Assembly (NCBI RefSeq): GCF_963678245.1
Contig: NZ_OY782770.1
Span: 124,001 to 188,000 of the forward strand
DNA: 64,000 nucleotides
DNA from: an uncultured Sunxiuqinia sp.
GTDB lineage: Bacteria > Bacteroidota > Bacteroidia > Bacteroidales > Prolixibacteraceae
Direction: 5' to 3'
Shown: piece after piece, positions 53,625-63,341 of the stretch
How positions within the stretch are numbered: the stretch's first letter is position 1
How the letters are laid out: each line of letters opens with the position of its first letter
Made by a program: the position numbers and the translations under genes
Notes under the pieces: model-generated
The model's database searches: none
Told to the model about the DNA's origin: nothing
What the model saw: the letters and a program-made list of their open reading frames with translations, nothing else

Positions 53625-54223
53625 GAGAAAATGTTTTCATAATACATCGCTCAGAAATTGTTAGAAAGGGCTTGTCATTAATTCTGCAGGATTACTTCAA
53701 AATGGAAATAACCCAATTGAATTCAGCAAAAGATTTGAATTCATTTACGGGAATTACAAATAGCTCCATTATTTTGATTCTGGAAGCTCAGACTGAGATA
53801 AACACAAAAACAGTCGATTTACTCAAAAAGAATAACGATGTATACTTGGTTAGCTTTTACAACGATGATCAGGTTTTGAAACAAGACGACTCAGCAGACT
53901 ATCAGCTGAATCAATTTTCATCTTCCATGCAAATTCAAAAGCTGATACAAATCATTCGGCAAGCAGGAGCAAAAAAGAAAAATGGAAATTCAGACAATGG
54001 AGAATTAACTGTTCGCGAAAAAGAAGTTATCAAATTAATTGCACTTGGATTGGCCAATAAAGAAATTGCAGAGAAACTATTCATTAGTATTCACACCGTC
54101 ATCTCTCACCGCAAAAACATCACTGAAAAGCTTGGCATTAAATCCATATCCGGATTGACTGTTTATGCCATCATGAATAACCTGCTCGATATTCAGGATA
54201 TCAATCCCGAAGAATTGATCTGA
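53621..54223 (+). CDS. LuxR-type transcription regulator with degenerate receiver
   Basis: A 200-aa regulator. The first roughly 110 residues have the length and strand pattern of a receiver domain, but the phospho-acceptor position after strand 3 reads LILEAQ (Glu55), so phosphorylation by a kinase is unlikely. Residues about 128-175 are a LuxR/GerE helix-turn-helix (LTVREKEVIKLIALGLANKE followed by ISIHTVISHRKNI). It overlaps the hemerythrin gene by 4 nt. The hemerythrin protein may act as its input partner. Confidence 0.85.
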   Translation: MRENVFIIHRSEIVRKGLSLILQDYFKMEITQLNSAKDLNSFTGITNSSIILILEAQTEINTKTVDLLKKNNDVYLVSFYNDDQVLKQDDSADYQLNQFSSSMQIQKLIQIIRQAGAKKKNGNSDNGELTVREKEVIKLIALGLANKEIAEKLFISIHTVISHRKNITEKLGIKSISGLTVYAIMNNLLDIQDINPEELI

Positions 54224-54380
54224 AAAAACCCCAACATTTAGGGATTGATTGCTCAGCTGTTCTTTTTCAATTTTGTACGAGAGCGAAACGAAGCCGTATG
54301 AAACGAGCGTATAAAATTACAAATGCACAAAAGTATGCCGTTCTCATGCAAACTCAGAACAATGCAATGAAAACATACCA

Positions 54381-54758
54381 ATGATAGAGTATATGAAAAA
54401 GGTCAGCAAAAACGGACAACTATTTGTTTGTAACACATGCAACAAAATTCATCTTGAGTTTGGAAATATTGGGATGGATTTTAAATCACCAACAAAGTTA
54501 GAAGAGCTTCGGGGGTATCTAAACACAGTGAATTCAAATCATTTTGAAAATGAAATTTTAGCAAACAATTACCGAAGAAAAATCCTGATTCCTTTTGCCA
54601 ATACTAACATAAAACTTTTACTCTCAGATCAAGAGATCATCGAACTAATTGAGTTGATTAATAGCTTTCTTGCTCAAGATTCAGCGTCAAACAAAACATT
54701 TAATCGCTTTGACAACCTCCGGTCAATTAGTTCGATTAAAAGCATCATTCTAAACTAA
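54381..54758 (+). CDS. hypothetical protein, 125 aa, N-terminal CxxC
   Basis: A small cytosolic protein with a CNTCNKIHLEFGNIGMDF segment: a Cys-X-X-Cys pair followed by a hydrophobic strand. The second half is helical with Ile/Leu repeats (L-L-S-D-Q-E-I-I-E-L-I-E-L-I). It looks like a small zinc-binding or regulatory protein of a Bacteroidota-specific DUF. I cannot place it more exactly. It follows the hemerythrin-LuxR pair by 157 nt. The start at 54381 could also be the ATG four codons later. Confidence 0.6.
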   Translation: MIEYMKKVSKNGQLFVCNTCNKIHLEFGNIGMDFKSPTKLEELRGYLNTVNSNHFENEILANNYRRKILIPFANTNIKLLLSDQEIIELIELINSFLAQDSASNKTFNRFDNLRSISSIKSIILN

Positions 54759-54782
54759 TAATTTTGCAAAAAAGCGTCAGAA

Positions 54783-56141
54783 TCAGGACACAATAAAGCT
54801 GAGAAGCAATACCAAGGTGAAACCGACGACTGAAATAATTGTCTCCATCATCGTCCATGAGCAAAGTGTTTCCTTCTCATTCATCCCAAGGTATTTACCT
54901 ACCAACCAAAATCCACTATCATTCACATGAGATAAAATCGTAGAGCCTGCCGCAATAGCTAAAACGATCAGGGATTTATCAATCTGTGTCAAATCAAACA
55001 TAGAAATCATGGGAGCCATAATTCCAGCCGCTGTAATCATCGAAACAGTGGCGGATCCCTGAATGATACGAACAACAACAGCAATCAGGTAAGCCAGTAC
55101 AATTGGGGGCATTGCCGAATCGGCCAATTTTTCAGCAAGCATGGCTCCCACTCCACTATCTATCAATATTTGCTTAAAAACGCCACCCGCACCGGTGACC
55201 AAAATAATTAAGCCAGCCGGCCCAAGGGCTTTATTAGACAGTTTCATGATTTGATCTTTATTGAACCCGCGTTTAATTCCTAAAACATACATTGCCAGTA
55301 AAGTTGAAAGAATCAGGGCCGTGAAAGGATATCCCAGCAAACCTACTGTTTTATAAACCATTTCATTTTGCAAAATCCCGTTTTCAAAAAGCACTTCGGC
55401 AACAGAGCTTAATACAATCAATAAAAGCGGCAGGGCAATGATCAGAATGATTGTACGAAAAGATGGCAAAGTTTCCCGCGGATTTTCTCTGGACTTTTCT
55501 ACAAAGTAATCCGGTGCTTCTATATGAATTTTTTTACTAATATATCGACCAAAAACAGGTCCGGCTATAATAGCAGTAGGTAATCCAACAATAAATCCCA
55601 TAATAATAATCCACCCAAGCTGTACATCAAGAATTTCGGCAACGGCCACCGGCCCCGGGGTAGGTGGAATAAACGCGTGTGTTACGGCTAGTCCGGCGAG
55701 CAACGGAATGGCATAATATAGTATCGATCGCTTCGCCTGCTTGGTCAACTCATAAATTATCGGGATCAAAATAATAAAACCAACGTCCATAAAAACCGGT
55801 ATTGCGACAATGAAACCGGTCAGCACCAACGCCCACGAAGCTCTTTTTGCACCAAAGTTTTTGATTAAGTACACTGCAATGGATTCAGCTCCTCCTGATG
55901 CTTCCAGCATTTGTCCAAATATTGCTCCCAATCCCACAACTGTAGCGACAAATCCCAGCGTGTTTCCCATGCCAGTTTTCATACTTTCGATAATAAAGCC
56001 AAAATCCATTCCTGTGACTATTCCCACAACAATACTGACAATCAATAAGGAAATAAAAGCATGGATTTTCAATTTTAAAACGAGAAATAACAACAACAAA
56101 ATGGCAAAGGCGATGCCGACTAAAAGAAGTATCTCATTCAT
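54783..56141 (-). CDS. GntP-family gluconate/organic-acid:H+ symporter
   Basis: Membrane permease of 452 aa with about 12 helices. The pattern L-K-L-K-I-H-A-F-I-S-L-L in helix 2, HAFIPPTPGPVA near residue 160 and the Q-G-S-A-T-V-S-M-I-T-A-A-G-I-M region near 360 define the GntP family, which imports gluconate and related sugar acids. I start at 56141 (MNEILLLVGIAF); the longer frame adds a non-hydrophobic extension. No gluconate kinase or dehydratase is adjacent, so the substrate is open. Confidence 0.9.
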   Translation of the reverse strand: MNEILLLVGIAFAILLLLFLVLKLKIHAFISLLIVSIVVGIVTGMDFGFIIESMKTGMGNTLGFVATVVGLGAIFGQMLEASGGAESIAVYLIKNFGAKRASWALVLTGFIVAIPVFMDVGFIILIPIIYELTKQAKRSILYYAIPLLAGLAVTHAFIPPTPGPVAVAEILDVQLGWIIIMGFIVGLPTAIIAGPVFGRYISKKIHIEAPDYFVEKSRENPRETLPSFRTIILIIALPLLLIVLSSVAEVLFENGILQNEMVYKTVGLLGYPFTALILSTLLAMYVLGIKRGFNKDQIMKLSNKALGPAGLIILVTGAGGVFKQILIDSGVGAMLAEKLADSAMPPIVLAYLIAVVVRIIQGSATVSMITAAGIMAPMISMFDLTQIDKSLIVLAIAAGSTILSHVNDSGFWLVGKYLGMNEKETLCSWTMMETIISVVGFTLVLLLSFIVS

Positions 56142-56315
56142 TTGTTTTCGGTTTAGATCGTTAGTCGTTCTGTAAAAATCAGAAGCATTAAAGATATCGA
56201 ATATAGCTGTTCTGTCAAACAAGGACGTATTCCGAGTTGCAAGAGGGAAGTTTTGACAATAAAAGAAGAATTGAATTTCGATTAATTCCAGATTATCTAT
56301 GAAAGAAATGAAAAT

Positions 56316-56346
56316 AAAAAAGGCCCTATCTTTCGATAGAGCCTTT
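56316..56346 (-). terminator. intrinsic terminator of ilvC
   Basis: AAGGC-C-CTATC pairs with GATAG-A-GCCTT with one internal mismatch, and on the minus strand it ends in a T-rich tract, 20 nt after the ilvC stop. Confidence 0.85.
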
Positions 56347-56366
56347 AATTATTGATTATTCAAAAT

Positions 56367-57842
56367 CTAGTAAATCGCTTTCATTGCAGCCATTGCACTA
56401 CGTAGTTCCTCGCCAATAATTTCTACATTATGGTAACGAATTTGAGCATTCACCTCAATGAGCTTTTTGTTGTCAACATGGTTGTCAAAACCTTCGCCGA
56501 AAGTTTCGCCAATTACATCCGCTTCAATTTTTTTCATGAAGTCGCCCAACAATGGTTTGCAAGCATGGTCGAATAAATAACAACCATATTCTGCTGTATC
56601 AGAGATCACCCGGTTCATTTCAAACAATTTTTTACGGGCAATGGTATTCGCAATAAGTGGAGTTTCGTGCAACGACTCGTAATAAGCAGACTCTTCCTTG
56701 ATACCGGCCTCAGTCATTGTTTCGAAAGCCAACTCAACACCTGATTTTACAAAGGCAACTAACAATACGCCATTATCGAAATATTCTTGCTCGCTAATTT
56801 CCTCTTCAGATGCAGGCGTTTTCTCGAAAGCGGTTTCGCCTGTTTCAGCTCTCCACGTCAACAAGTTCTTGTCATCGTTCGCCCAATCTTCCATCATGGT
56901 TTTCGAAAATTCGCCCGACATAATATCATCCATGTGTTTTTGGAACAATGGACGCATAATTTCTTTCAATTCTTCAGCTAACTCAAATGCTTTGATTTTA
57001 GCAGGATTCGACAAACGGTCCATCATGTTCGTGATTCCACCGTGCTTCAACGCTTCAGTGATAACTTCCCATCCGTATTGAATCAATTTTGAAGCATAAG
57101 CAGGTTCGACTCCCTTTTCAATCATTTTATTGAATGACAAAATTGAACCGGTTTGTAACAAACCACAAAGGATTGTTTGCTCACCCATCAAGTCTGATTT
57201 TACTTCGGCCACAAAAGAAGAACGGAGCACACCGGCTTTATGACCTCCGGTTGCCGCAGCATAGGCTTTTGCGATTTCAAATCCATCACCTTTGGGATCA
57301 TTTTCCGGATGAACGGCAATCAAAGTAGGAACACCAAAACCACGCTTGTATTCTTCGCGTACTTCAGAGCCCGGAGATTTTGGGGCTACCATAATAACAG
57401 TAATATCTTTACGGATTTGCATGCCTTCTTCCACAATATTGAACCCGTGAGAGTATGAAAGCGTGGCTCCTTCTTTCATTAATGGCATTACTGCTTTAAT
57501 CACATTGGTATGTTGTTTATCCGGTGTTAAATTGATTACCAAATCAGCTGTAGGCAACATTTCTTCGTAAGTGCCAACTTTAAATCCGTTTTCAGACGCA
57601 TTTTTATACGATTGACGTTGTTCTTTGATGGCTGCCTCACGCAAGGTATACGAAACATCCAAACCTGAATCACGCATATTTAATCCTTGGTTCAATCCTT
57701 GAGCACCACAACCAACGATTACCACTTTTTTCCCTTCCAGTTTCTTTACTCCGTCAGCAAATTCAGCCTGATCCATGAATTCGCAAGTACCTAATTGCTC
57801 CAATTGCAAGCGCAAAGGAAGTGTGTTAAAATAATTTGCCAT
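56367..57842 (-). CDS. ilvC: ketol-acid reductoisomerase, class II
   Basis: Second enzyme of valine/isoleucine synthesis: NADPH-dependent isomeroreduction of acetolactate or acetohydroxybutyrate. At 491 aa it is the long class II type. [18 protein letters not shown] starts it; the Rossmann motif is [14 protein letters not shown] with VSYTLR after it, and two C-terminal knotted domains follow with metal ligands in D-L-M-G-E-Q-T and E-T-A. I start at 57842, not at the GTG 23 codons earlier. It is separated from ilvNBD by the araC gene; its own control region (57843-58039) has no attenuator I can see. Confidence 0.97.
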   Translation of the reverse strand: MANYFNTLPLRLQLEQLGTCEFMDQAEFADGVKKLEGKKVVIVGCGAQGLNQGLNMRDSGLDVSYTLREAAIKEQRQSYKNASENGFKVGTYEEMLPTADLVINLTPDKQHTNVIKAVMPLMKEGATLSYSHGFNIVEEGMQIRKDITVIMVAPKSPGSEVREEYKRGFGVPTLIAVHPENDPKGDGFEIAKAYAAATGGHKAGVLRSSFVAEVKSDLMGEQTILCGLLQTGSILSFNKMIEKGVEPAYASKLIQYGWEVITEALKHGGITNMMDRLSNPAKIKAFELAEELKEIMRPLFQKHMDDIMSGEFSKTMMEDWANDDKNLLTWRAETGETAFEKTPASEEEISEQEYFDNGVLLVAFVKSGVELAFETMTEAGIKEESAYYESLHETPLIANTIARKKLFEMNRVISDTAEYGCYLFDHACKPLLGDFMKKIEADVIGETFGEGFDNHVDNKKLIEVNAQIRYHNVEIIGEELRSAMAAMKAIY

Positions 57843-58039
57843 TTTAATGTATTTATTTGTTTCTATTCGATTTTTTGATTCCAGTATACAAAGCAATAGA
57901 ATTATCAGCACAAAGTCGAGTAAAAAACCATGTTTTTATGGTAATTTTCATGGATTTATTTTTATACTCCACAAATAAACAAAACCTAACAACTAAAAAA
58001 CAACAACTTATGCAATTTTCAGAGATGGTATTTTTTTCA

Positions 58040-58927
58040 TCACCGAGTCATCTCTAGTCGGTATTTCAGAGGCGAAAATCCAGATTCGCGTTTAAAAAAC
58101 TTTGTGAAATAAGATTGATCTTCAAAGTTGAACTGCTGAGCTATTTCGGTAACGTTTAAATTGGTATGTACCAATAAGCGTTTTATTTCCATTACCTGCT
58201 TCGCTTTAATAATTTGGCTTGAAGTTTTACTCGTATAATGTTTTACGGTTTGGGTTAAATGATTTGGAGTGACAGCTAACTTTGCCGCATATTCTTTCAG
58301 TGACAGGTTTCGGTAATTGTTCTCTTCAACCAACTGATAAAAACGCTTGACGAGCAAATACCCCTTCCCTCTCGCAACCAGATTTTCTTCGCTCTTATAC
58401 CGGGAGGTACAAGTTGTCAGAATCAAATCGAGCAAAGAACGTAATGACTCTAATAAATTTGATCGATTGTTCTCCAACTCGGAAACACTACGTAAAAACA
58501 GTTGTTCCAGAAATCGCACATCTCCCTGCTCTTGCAGTTGTAGCGGTGGATTATCCTGATGAAGATTATAAAAGAAAGGAAATTCAATCAGACTGTTTTG
58601 GTTACTTCTATTCGCCAAATAGAAGTCGGCGGTAAAAATAAAAATGAATCCTTCGATATCGGTCGAAAACTCGATTTTATGTGCCTGCCCAGGCGACATG
58701 AAAAAGACACATGGAGGTTTAATTTCGTACTTATTGCTGTCGATGACATGAAAACCAGAGCCTTTCATCAGATAAAGCACTTCGAAAAAATCGTGCCGAT
58801 GCGGGTATTTGACACTGAAGTGACGTTTCGCATCAAACACCTCAACCTGAAACTGCTGACTTTTGCGTTCGGGAGAACTAAAGTTGTGCAAACTATAAAT
58901 TGGTAATTGTTCCGCTTTTGGTTTCAT
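58040..58927 (-). CDS. AraC-family transcription regulator
   Basis: A 295-aa regulator. Residues about 25-110 form an AraC-type cupin ligand-binding domain (H-R-H-D-F-F-E-V-L-Y-L, C-V-F-F-M-S-P-G-Q-A-H-K-I). Residues about 195-290 hold the two helix-turn-helix motifs (L-S-L-K-E-Y-A-A-K-L-A-V-T-P-N-H-L and N-V-T-E-I-A-Q-Q-F-N-F-E-D-Q-S-Y-F-T-K-F-F-K-R). It lies between the ilvN terminator and ilvC, all on one strand. That neighbourhood suggests a link to branched-chain amino acid genes, but it is inference. Confidence 0.9.
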   Translation of the reverse strand: MKPKAEQLPIYSLHNFSSPERKSQQFQVEVFDAKRHFSVKYPHRHDFFEVLYLMKGSGFHVIDSNKYEIKPPCVFFMSPGQAHKIEFSTDIEGFIFIFTADFYLANRSNQNSLIEFPFFYNLHQDNPPLQLQEQGDVRFLEQLFLRSVSELENNRSNLLESLRSLLDLILTTCTSRYKSEENLVARGKGYLLVKRFYQLVEENNYRNLSLKEYAAKLAVTPNHLTQTVKHYTSKTSSQIIKAKQVMEIKRLLVHTNLNVTEIAQQFNFEDQSYFTKFFKRESGFSPLKYRLEMTR

Positions 58928-58935
58928 GCGACTGA

Positions 58936-58943
58936 CAAATATA
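58936..58943 (-). promoter_or_regulatory. -7 promoter element TATATTTG for araC
   Basis: A perfect TAnnTTTG box ending 9 nt before the araC ATG. If used, the transcript would be essentially leaderless. No -33 box is visible; the region upstream is the ilvN terminator stem. Confidence 0.45.
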
Positions 58944-58996
58944 GAAAAGCTGCTCTGAAATTGTCGATAGAGCATCTAATTTCAGAACAGCTTTTC
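58944..58996 (-). terminator. 19-bp inverted repeat terminating the ilvD-ilvB-ilvN operon
   Basis: Positions 58944-58962 and 58978-58996 are inverted copies over 19 bp with a single G-U pair, around a 15-nt loop. On the minus strand it lies 18 nt after the ilvN stop. The stem is unusually long. Its trailing end carries the araC -7 box, so the hairpin may also influence araC expression. Confidence 0.75.
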
Positions 58997-59013
58997 AATA
59001 ATTTATGGTATTG

Positions 59014-59556
59014 TTAATCAACCTGATTTAACAAATCATCACGCTCTTTCAAGAATTCAGAAAGTCGCTCAATTGGATCACGCGTAATTGCAACTCTTCC
59101 GGAACGAATAAATTGCAACACGCCAAATTGATTTAATGCATCGAACATTTCCTGCGTTTCTGTTTTATGCCCGGTTTTTTCAATTACAGTAAACTCTTTG
59201 GTAATTTCTAATATTCGTGCACCATTTTTCCTGACTAGCTTTTCAATATCATCACTCTCATAAAGCGCTTCAGTGGGTACTTTATACAAAGCTATTTCCT
59301 GATACACCATTTCATCATTCGTGTGATAAAAAGCCTTTAGTACTTCAACCACTTTTTCTAACTGCCTGACAACCTTTTTAACGCGGTCTTCAGTCTCGTT
59401 AATAACGATGGTGAACTTAGAGACGCCATGAATAGCGGATTCTGAAACAGTCAGGCTCTCGATGTTTATTTTACGTCGTGTAAAGTTGATGGTGATTCGA
59501 TTCAATAAACCAATATGATTTTCCGAATATATGGTAATAATAAATTCTTGTTTCAT
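59014..59556 (-). CDS. ilvN: acetolactate synthase small (regulatory) subunit
   Basis: Regulatory subunit of acetohydroxyacid synthase, 180 aa. Residues about 3-75 are an ACT domain (F-I-I-T-I-Y-S-E-N-H-I-G-L-L-N-R-I) that binds valine for feedback inhibition; a second ACT-like C-terminal domain follows. I start at ATG 59556 instead of the TTG nine bases earlier. It is the last gene of the ilvD-ilvB-ilvN unit, 18 nt after ilvB, and is followed by a long terminator stem. Confidence 0.95.
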   Translation of the reverse strand: MKQEFIITIYSENHIGLLNRITINFTRRKINIESLTVSESAIHGVSKFTIVINETEDRVKKVVRQLEKVVEVLKAFYHTNDEMVYQEIALYKVPTEALYESDDIEKLVRKNGARILEITKEFTVIEKTGHKTETQEMFDALNQFGVLQFIRSGRVAITRDPIERLSEFLKERDDLLNQVD

Positions 59557-59574
59557 GTTTTTCAATTTTAAAAA

Positions 59575-61272
59575 TTAGGCTTCCAGTATAATGTCAGAAA
59601 CTGAAGCTCCCGACGGAACCATTGGGAAAACATTATCTTCTTTCTCAACAACAACTTCCAGCAAGTAAGGACCATCGTGATCCATCATTTGTTGAATACC
59701 ATCTTCTAATTCTTCACGCTTGGTAACTTTATGTCCTTCCATACCGAAGCCTTTCCCAATCATGATGAAATCAGGATTTTGCAGTTCAGTAAATGAGTAT
59801 CGCTTCTCGAAAAACAGCTGTTGCCACTGACGTACCATTCCCAAAAAGTTATTATTCAGTAGAATGATTTTAACCGGGAGCTTGTTTTGTACAATGGTCC
59901 CCAACTCCTGTAAGGTCATTTGGAAACCGCCATCACCTACAAAACAGCAAACAGTGCGGCCTTTTGCACCTAATTGAGCTCCCATAGCTGCAGGAACTCC
60001 GTAGCCCATTGTACCAAGCCCACCAGAAGTTACGTTACTTTTCGACTGGGTAAACTTGAAATATCGCGAAGCGATCATCTGCTGCTGACCAACATCAGTA
60101 ACCAAAACTGCATCATGTTTTGCTTTTTCAGACGTTATCCGAACAGCTTCGCCCATTGTAAGTCCCATTTTTTCGGGGTAGGTGTCTTTTTTAATGACTT
60201 TCTCCTGCTCAATTTTATCGCAATCGCGGAATTCCTGTAACCAGGCTTCATGCTTATTCTCTTTTACGTTGCCAGTTAGCATAGCCAATGATTTTTTGGC
60301 ATTACCCAAAACAGCAACATCTGTTTTTATAATCTTATCGATCTCAGCAGGATCAACCTCCAAGTGAATAATTTTAGCATTCTTTGCATATTCGCTTACC
60401 TTGCCAGTTACACGGTCGTCGAACCGCATTCCAACGGCTATAATCAAATCTGCCTCATTGGTTTTAATATTTGGGCCGTAATTTCCATGCATCCCAAGCA
60501 TTCCAACATTTAATGGATGATCGGTTGGCATGGCCGAAAGCCCAAGCAAGGTCCATGCCGCTGGGATTCCGGTCTTTTCAACAAATTGCTTCAACTCCTC
60601 TTCTGCATTAGCGATAATAACTCCTTGTCCAAAAAGTAACAAGGGTTTCTTTGCTCTATCAATTAAGTCAGCTGCTTCCTTCACCTTGAACGGATCAACA
60701 GGTTGCTCCGGAATATAAGATCGGATTTTAGTACATTTTTTATATTCATAATCGATCTCCTGAAACTGAGCATCTTTGGCAATATCAAGCAATACGGGTC
60801 CCGGACGACCGGATTGAGCCAGATAGAAAGCTTTAGCAATAGCTCCCGGAATTTCATCAGCAGTTGTAATTTGGTAATTCCATTTGGTTACTGGCATTGA
60901 AATGCCAACCACATCCGACTCCTGGAATGCATCCGTTCCAAGTAGCGGAGAGGCAACCTGTCCTGTGATACACACCAACGGAATTGAATCGATCATTGCA
61001 TCAGCAATTCCGGTAATCAGGTTGGTTGCTCCCGGCCCGGAAGTAGCAAAACAGACTCCTGCTTTTCCCGTAACCTTCGCGTATCCTTCTGCCGCGTGAA
61101 TCGCTCCCTGCTCATGGCGAGTCAAGATATGAGTAACTTGTTTGTCAAAATCGTAAAGGGCATCATAAATTGGCATAATTGCTCCGCCCGGGTATCCAAA
61201 AATAGTATCAACGCCTTCTTCTAAAAGTGAAAGAATAACGGCTTGTGAACCACTAATTCTCTTTGTAGCCAT
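59575..61272 (-). CDS. ilvB: acetolactate synthase large (catalytic) subunit
   Basis: ThDP-dependent catalytic subunit, 565 aa, condensing two pyruvates, or pyruvate with 2-oxobutyrate, in the first common step of Val/Ile/Leu synthesis. Catalytic Glu is in TRHEQGAIHAAEGYA. FAD-binding region G-M-L-G-M-H-G-N-Y, and the ThDP motif GDGGFQMTLQEL followed by NNNFLGMVRQW are intact. It is 22 nt after ilvD, and 18 nt before ilvN, in one operon whose expression is set by the tandem attenuators upstream of ilvD. Confidence 0.97.
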   Translation of the reverse strand: MATKRISGSQAVILSLLEEGVDTIFGYPGGAIMPIYDALYDFDKQVTHILTRHEQGAIHAAEGYAKVTGKAGVCFATSGPGATNLITGIADAMIDSIPLVCITGQVASPLLGTDAFQESDVVGISMPVTKWNYQITTADEIPGAIAKAFYLAQSGRPGPVLLDIAKDAQFQEIDYEYKKCTKIRSYIPEQPVDPFKVKEAADLIDRAKKPLLLFGQGVIIANAEEELKQFVEKTGIPAAWTLLGLSAMPTDHPLNVGMLGMHGNYGPNIKTNEADLIIAVGMRFDDRVTGKVSEYAKNAKIIHLEVDPAEIDKIIKTDVAVLGNAKKSLAMLTGNVKENKHEAWLQEFRDCDKIEQEKVIKKDTYPEKMGLTMGEAVRITSEKAKHDAVLVTDVGQQQMIASRYFKFTQSKSNVTSGGLGTMGYGVPAAMGAQLGAKGRTVCCFVGDGGFQMTLQELGTIVQNKLPVKIILLNNNFLGMVRQWQQLFFEKRYSFTELQNPDFIMIGKGFGMEGHKVTKREELEDGIQQMMDHDGPYLLEVVVEKEDNVFPMVPSGASVSDIILEA

Positions 61273-61294
61273 ATAAATCTGTTTTTTTTGTTTC

Positions 61295-63124
61295 TTAATC
61301 TATTAATCGTATCGCTCCTTGATCGGCAGAGGAAACCAGGCTAGCATAAGCTTTCAACGCTCTACTTACACTTCTGTTTCTTCCAACAGGAGCGTATGCG
61401 TCCTTTCCTTTTGCTTCTTCTTCTGTCTTTCTTTTGTTCATCTCTTCATTAGAAATCAAGAGGTTAATTTTCCGCTCAGAAATACTGATTTCAATTAAAT
61501 CACCATCCTTAATTAAAGCGATTTCACCACCGCGGGCTGCTTCGGGAGAAACATGTCCGATTGACAATCCGGATGTACCTCCTGAAAATCGTCCATCAGT
61601 AATTAATGCACAGGCTTTATCCAGTCTCATCGACTTGATATATGAAGTTGGATATAGCATTTCTTGCATTCCAGGACCACCTTTGGGCCCTTCGTAGCGA
61701 ATAACAACAACATCACCTGCCTGGACAGAGTCGCCAAGAATTCCATTCACTGCATCATCCTGCGATTGGAATACCTTGGCTGTTCCTTTAAAATTGTGAA
61801 CCGACGGATCGACGCCTGCAGTTTTTATAATACAACCGTTTCGGGCAATATTTCCAAACAACACAGCTAGTCCTCCATCTTTACTGTATGCATGTTCAAA
61901 ATTCCGAATACATCCATTCTCCCGATCAACATCCAGCTCTTTATAATAGCTTTCCTGCGATCCCATTACGTTGTTACGCACGCCGCCGGGAGCTGATTTA
62001 TATTTCTTTATTGCAATATCTGCAACATCTTTGCTTTTTAAGTCGAACTTTTTAATGGCTTCTGCCAATGTATTGCCATCAACCCGAGATACGGAAGTAT
62101 CCAATAATTTGGCTCGATCCATCTCTGCTAGAATTCCAATAATCCCTCCCGCACGGTTTACATCTTCAATATGATAGTCTGAGTTTGGAGCAACTTTACA
62201 AAGGTTTGGTGTCTTCCTCGAAAGTTGGTCAATGTCTTCCATCGTAAAGTTAACTCCTGCCTCACGGGCAATAGCCAAAATATGCAATACTGTATTGGTA
62301 GATCCTCCCATAGCAATATCGAGTTTCATTGCGTTTTCAAAAACAGCACGAGTGGCAATGCCCCGGGGAGTTACTTTCTCATTTCCATTTTCATAATGAT
62401 CGTAAGTGATGTCAACAATTCGATCAGCTGCTTCCTCGAATAACCTTTTACGGTTCATATGTGTGGCTACAATAGTACCATTACCCGGCAAAGCCAAACC
62501 TAATGCTTCAGCCAAACAGTTCATAGAATTAGCAGTAAACATACCGGAACATGAACCACAGGTAGGACATGCCTCTTGTTCAACCCGAAGAATCGTTTCG
62601 TCTGAATAAGATTCATCTGCAGCCATAACCATAGCATCAACCAAGTCGTATGATTTTTCATCAATCTTTCCGGCTTCCATTGGACCACCAGAAACAAAAA
62701 TTGCAGGAATATTTAATCGCATGGCTGCCATCATCATCCCGGGTGTAATTTTATCGCAGTTTGAAATGCAGACCATCGCATCCACTTTATGACCATTGCA
62801 CATGTATTCTACACTATCGGCAATTATATCGCGCGATGGAAGCGAGTACAGCATACCGTCATGTCCCATAGCAATTCCATCGTCGATAGCAATCGTATTA
62901 AATTCAGCCGCAAAGCAGCCTCTTTTTTCAATCATTGCCTTAATTTCCTGACCAATATGATGCAAATGGACGTGCCCAGGAACAAATTGAGTAAATGAAT
63001 TAACAATCGCAATCATTGGTTTTCCAAATTGTTCTTCTTTCACTCCATTGGCTCTCCAGAGGCTTCTCGCCCCCGCCATTTTTCTCCCTTCGGTTGTCGT
63101 CGCTGATCTTAACTTTTTCTGCAT
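61295..63124 (-). CDS. ilvD: dihydroxy-acid dehydratase
   Basis: Fe-S dehydratase forming 2-oxoisovalerate and 2-oxo-3-methylvalerate, third step of Val/Ile synthesis, 609 aa. Cluster cysteines are in [11 protein letters not shown] and [16 protein letters not shown]; the catalytic region includes [17 protein letters not shown] start at ATG 63124 ([10 protein letters not shown]); a TTG three codons earlier is not needed. It is the first structural gene after a roughly 300-nt leader that holds two BCAA-rich peptides and two terminators. Confidence 0.97.
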   Translation of the reverse strand: MQKKLRSATTTEGRKMAGARSLWRANGVKEEQFGKPMIAIVNSFTQFVPGHVHLHHIGQEIKAMIEKRGCFAAEFNTIAIDDGIAMGHDGMLYSLPSRDIIADSVEYMCNGHKVDAMVCISNCDKITPGMMMAAMRLNIPAIFVSGGPMEAGKIDEKSYDLVDAMVMAADESYSDETILRVEQEACPTCGSCSGMFTANSMNCLAEALGLALPGNGTIVATHMNRKRLFEEAADRIVDITYDHYENGNEKVTPRGIATRAVFENAMKLDIAMGGSTNTVLHILAIAREAGVNFTMEDIDQLSRKTPNLCKVAPNSDYHIEDVNRAGGIIGILAEMDRAKLLDTSVSRVDGNTLAEAIKKFDLKSKDVADIAIKKYKSAPGGVRNNVMGSQESYYKELDVDRENGCIRNFEHAYSKDGGLAVLFGNIARNGCIIKTAGVDPSVHNFKGTAKVFQSQDDAVNGILGDSVQAGDVVVIRYEGPKGGPGMQEMLYPTSYIKSMRLDKACALITDGRFSGGTSGLSIGHVSPEAARGGEIALIKDGDLIEISISERKINLLISNEEMNKRKTEEEAKGKDAYAPVGRNRSVSRALKAYASLVSSADQGAIRLID

Positions 63125-63145
63125 TTCCTTCAATTTTTAATTCTT

Positions 63146-63176
63146 AAAAAAGCCTTTCTCATATGAGAAAGGCTTT
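63146..63176 (-). terminator. attenuator terminator 2 of the ilv leader
   Basis: A perfect 12-bp inverted repeat (63149-63160 with 63165-63176; AAAGCCTTTCTC around an ATAT loop) followed by T6 on the minus strand. It is 21 nt before ilvD and 34 nt after leader peptide 2, so it can stop transcription before the structural genes. Confidence 0.9.
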
Positions 63177-63201
63177 CGTATATTATTTATTCAACAATTC
63201 T

Positions 63202-63211
63202 AAGCCTTTCT
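63202..63211 (-). promoter_or_regulatory. antiterminator strand 2 (overlaps leader 2 stop codon)
   Basis: AGAAAGGCTT on the minus strand is a 10-bp exact complement of AAGCCTTTCT in the 5' arm of terminator 2 (63175-63166). It begins at the last base of the leader-2 stop codon, so a ribosome at the stop would cover it and let the terminator form. A ribosome stalled inside the Val/Leu/Ile run would leave it free to break the terminator. Confidence 0.8.
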
Positions 63212-63270
63212 TAGCGAATCCCAAGAATGACGACTAGAAGAACCAGATGAATTGTTGTAAAATGTCTCAT
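63211..63270 (-). CDS. ilv leader peptide 2, 19 aa, Val/Leu/Ile-rich
   Basis: Reads MRHFTTIHLVLLVVILGIR and stop; 10 of 19 residues are branched-chain, with codons 9-16 an unbroken Leu-Val-Leu-Leu-Val-Val-Ile-Leu run. It starts 20 nt after terminator 1, is followed by antiterminator strand 2 and then terminator 2. Its role is to measure charged Leu/Val/Ile tRNA by ribosome stalling rather than to make a functional protein. Confidence 0.85.
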   Translation of the reverse strand: MRHFTTIHLVLLVVILGIR

Positions 63271-63289
63271 AAAATAAAGTCTATAAATG

Positions 63290-63320
63290 AAAAAAGCCAT
63301 TCCCCCTTATGAGAATGGCT
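63290..63320 (-). terminator. attenuator terminator 1 of the ilv leader
   Basis: AGCCATTC and GAATGGCT (minus strand) form an 8-bp perfect stem with a 10-nt loop and a T6 tract, 27 nt after leader peptide 1. Confidence 0.88.
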
Positions 63321-63341
63321 ATCGGTTTATACCAACAACAA

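Noticed and set aside
57842..57911. Leu/Ile-rich segment just before ilvC as another BCAA leader peptide
   Set aside because: It begins at GTG, stays in frame into ilvC with no stop, and there is no hairpin with a T tract between it and the gene.
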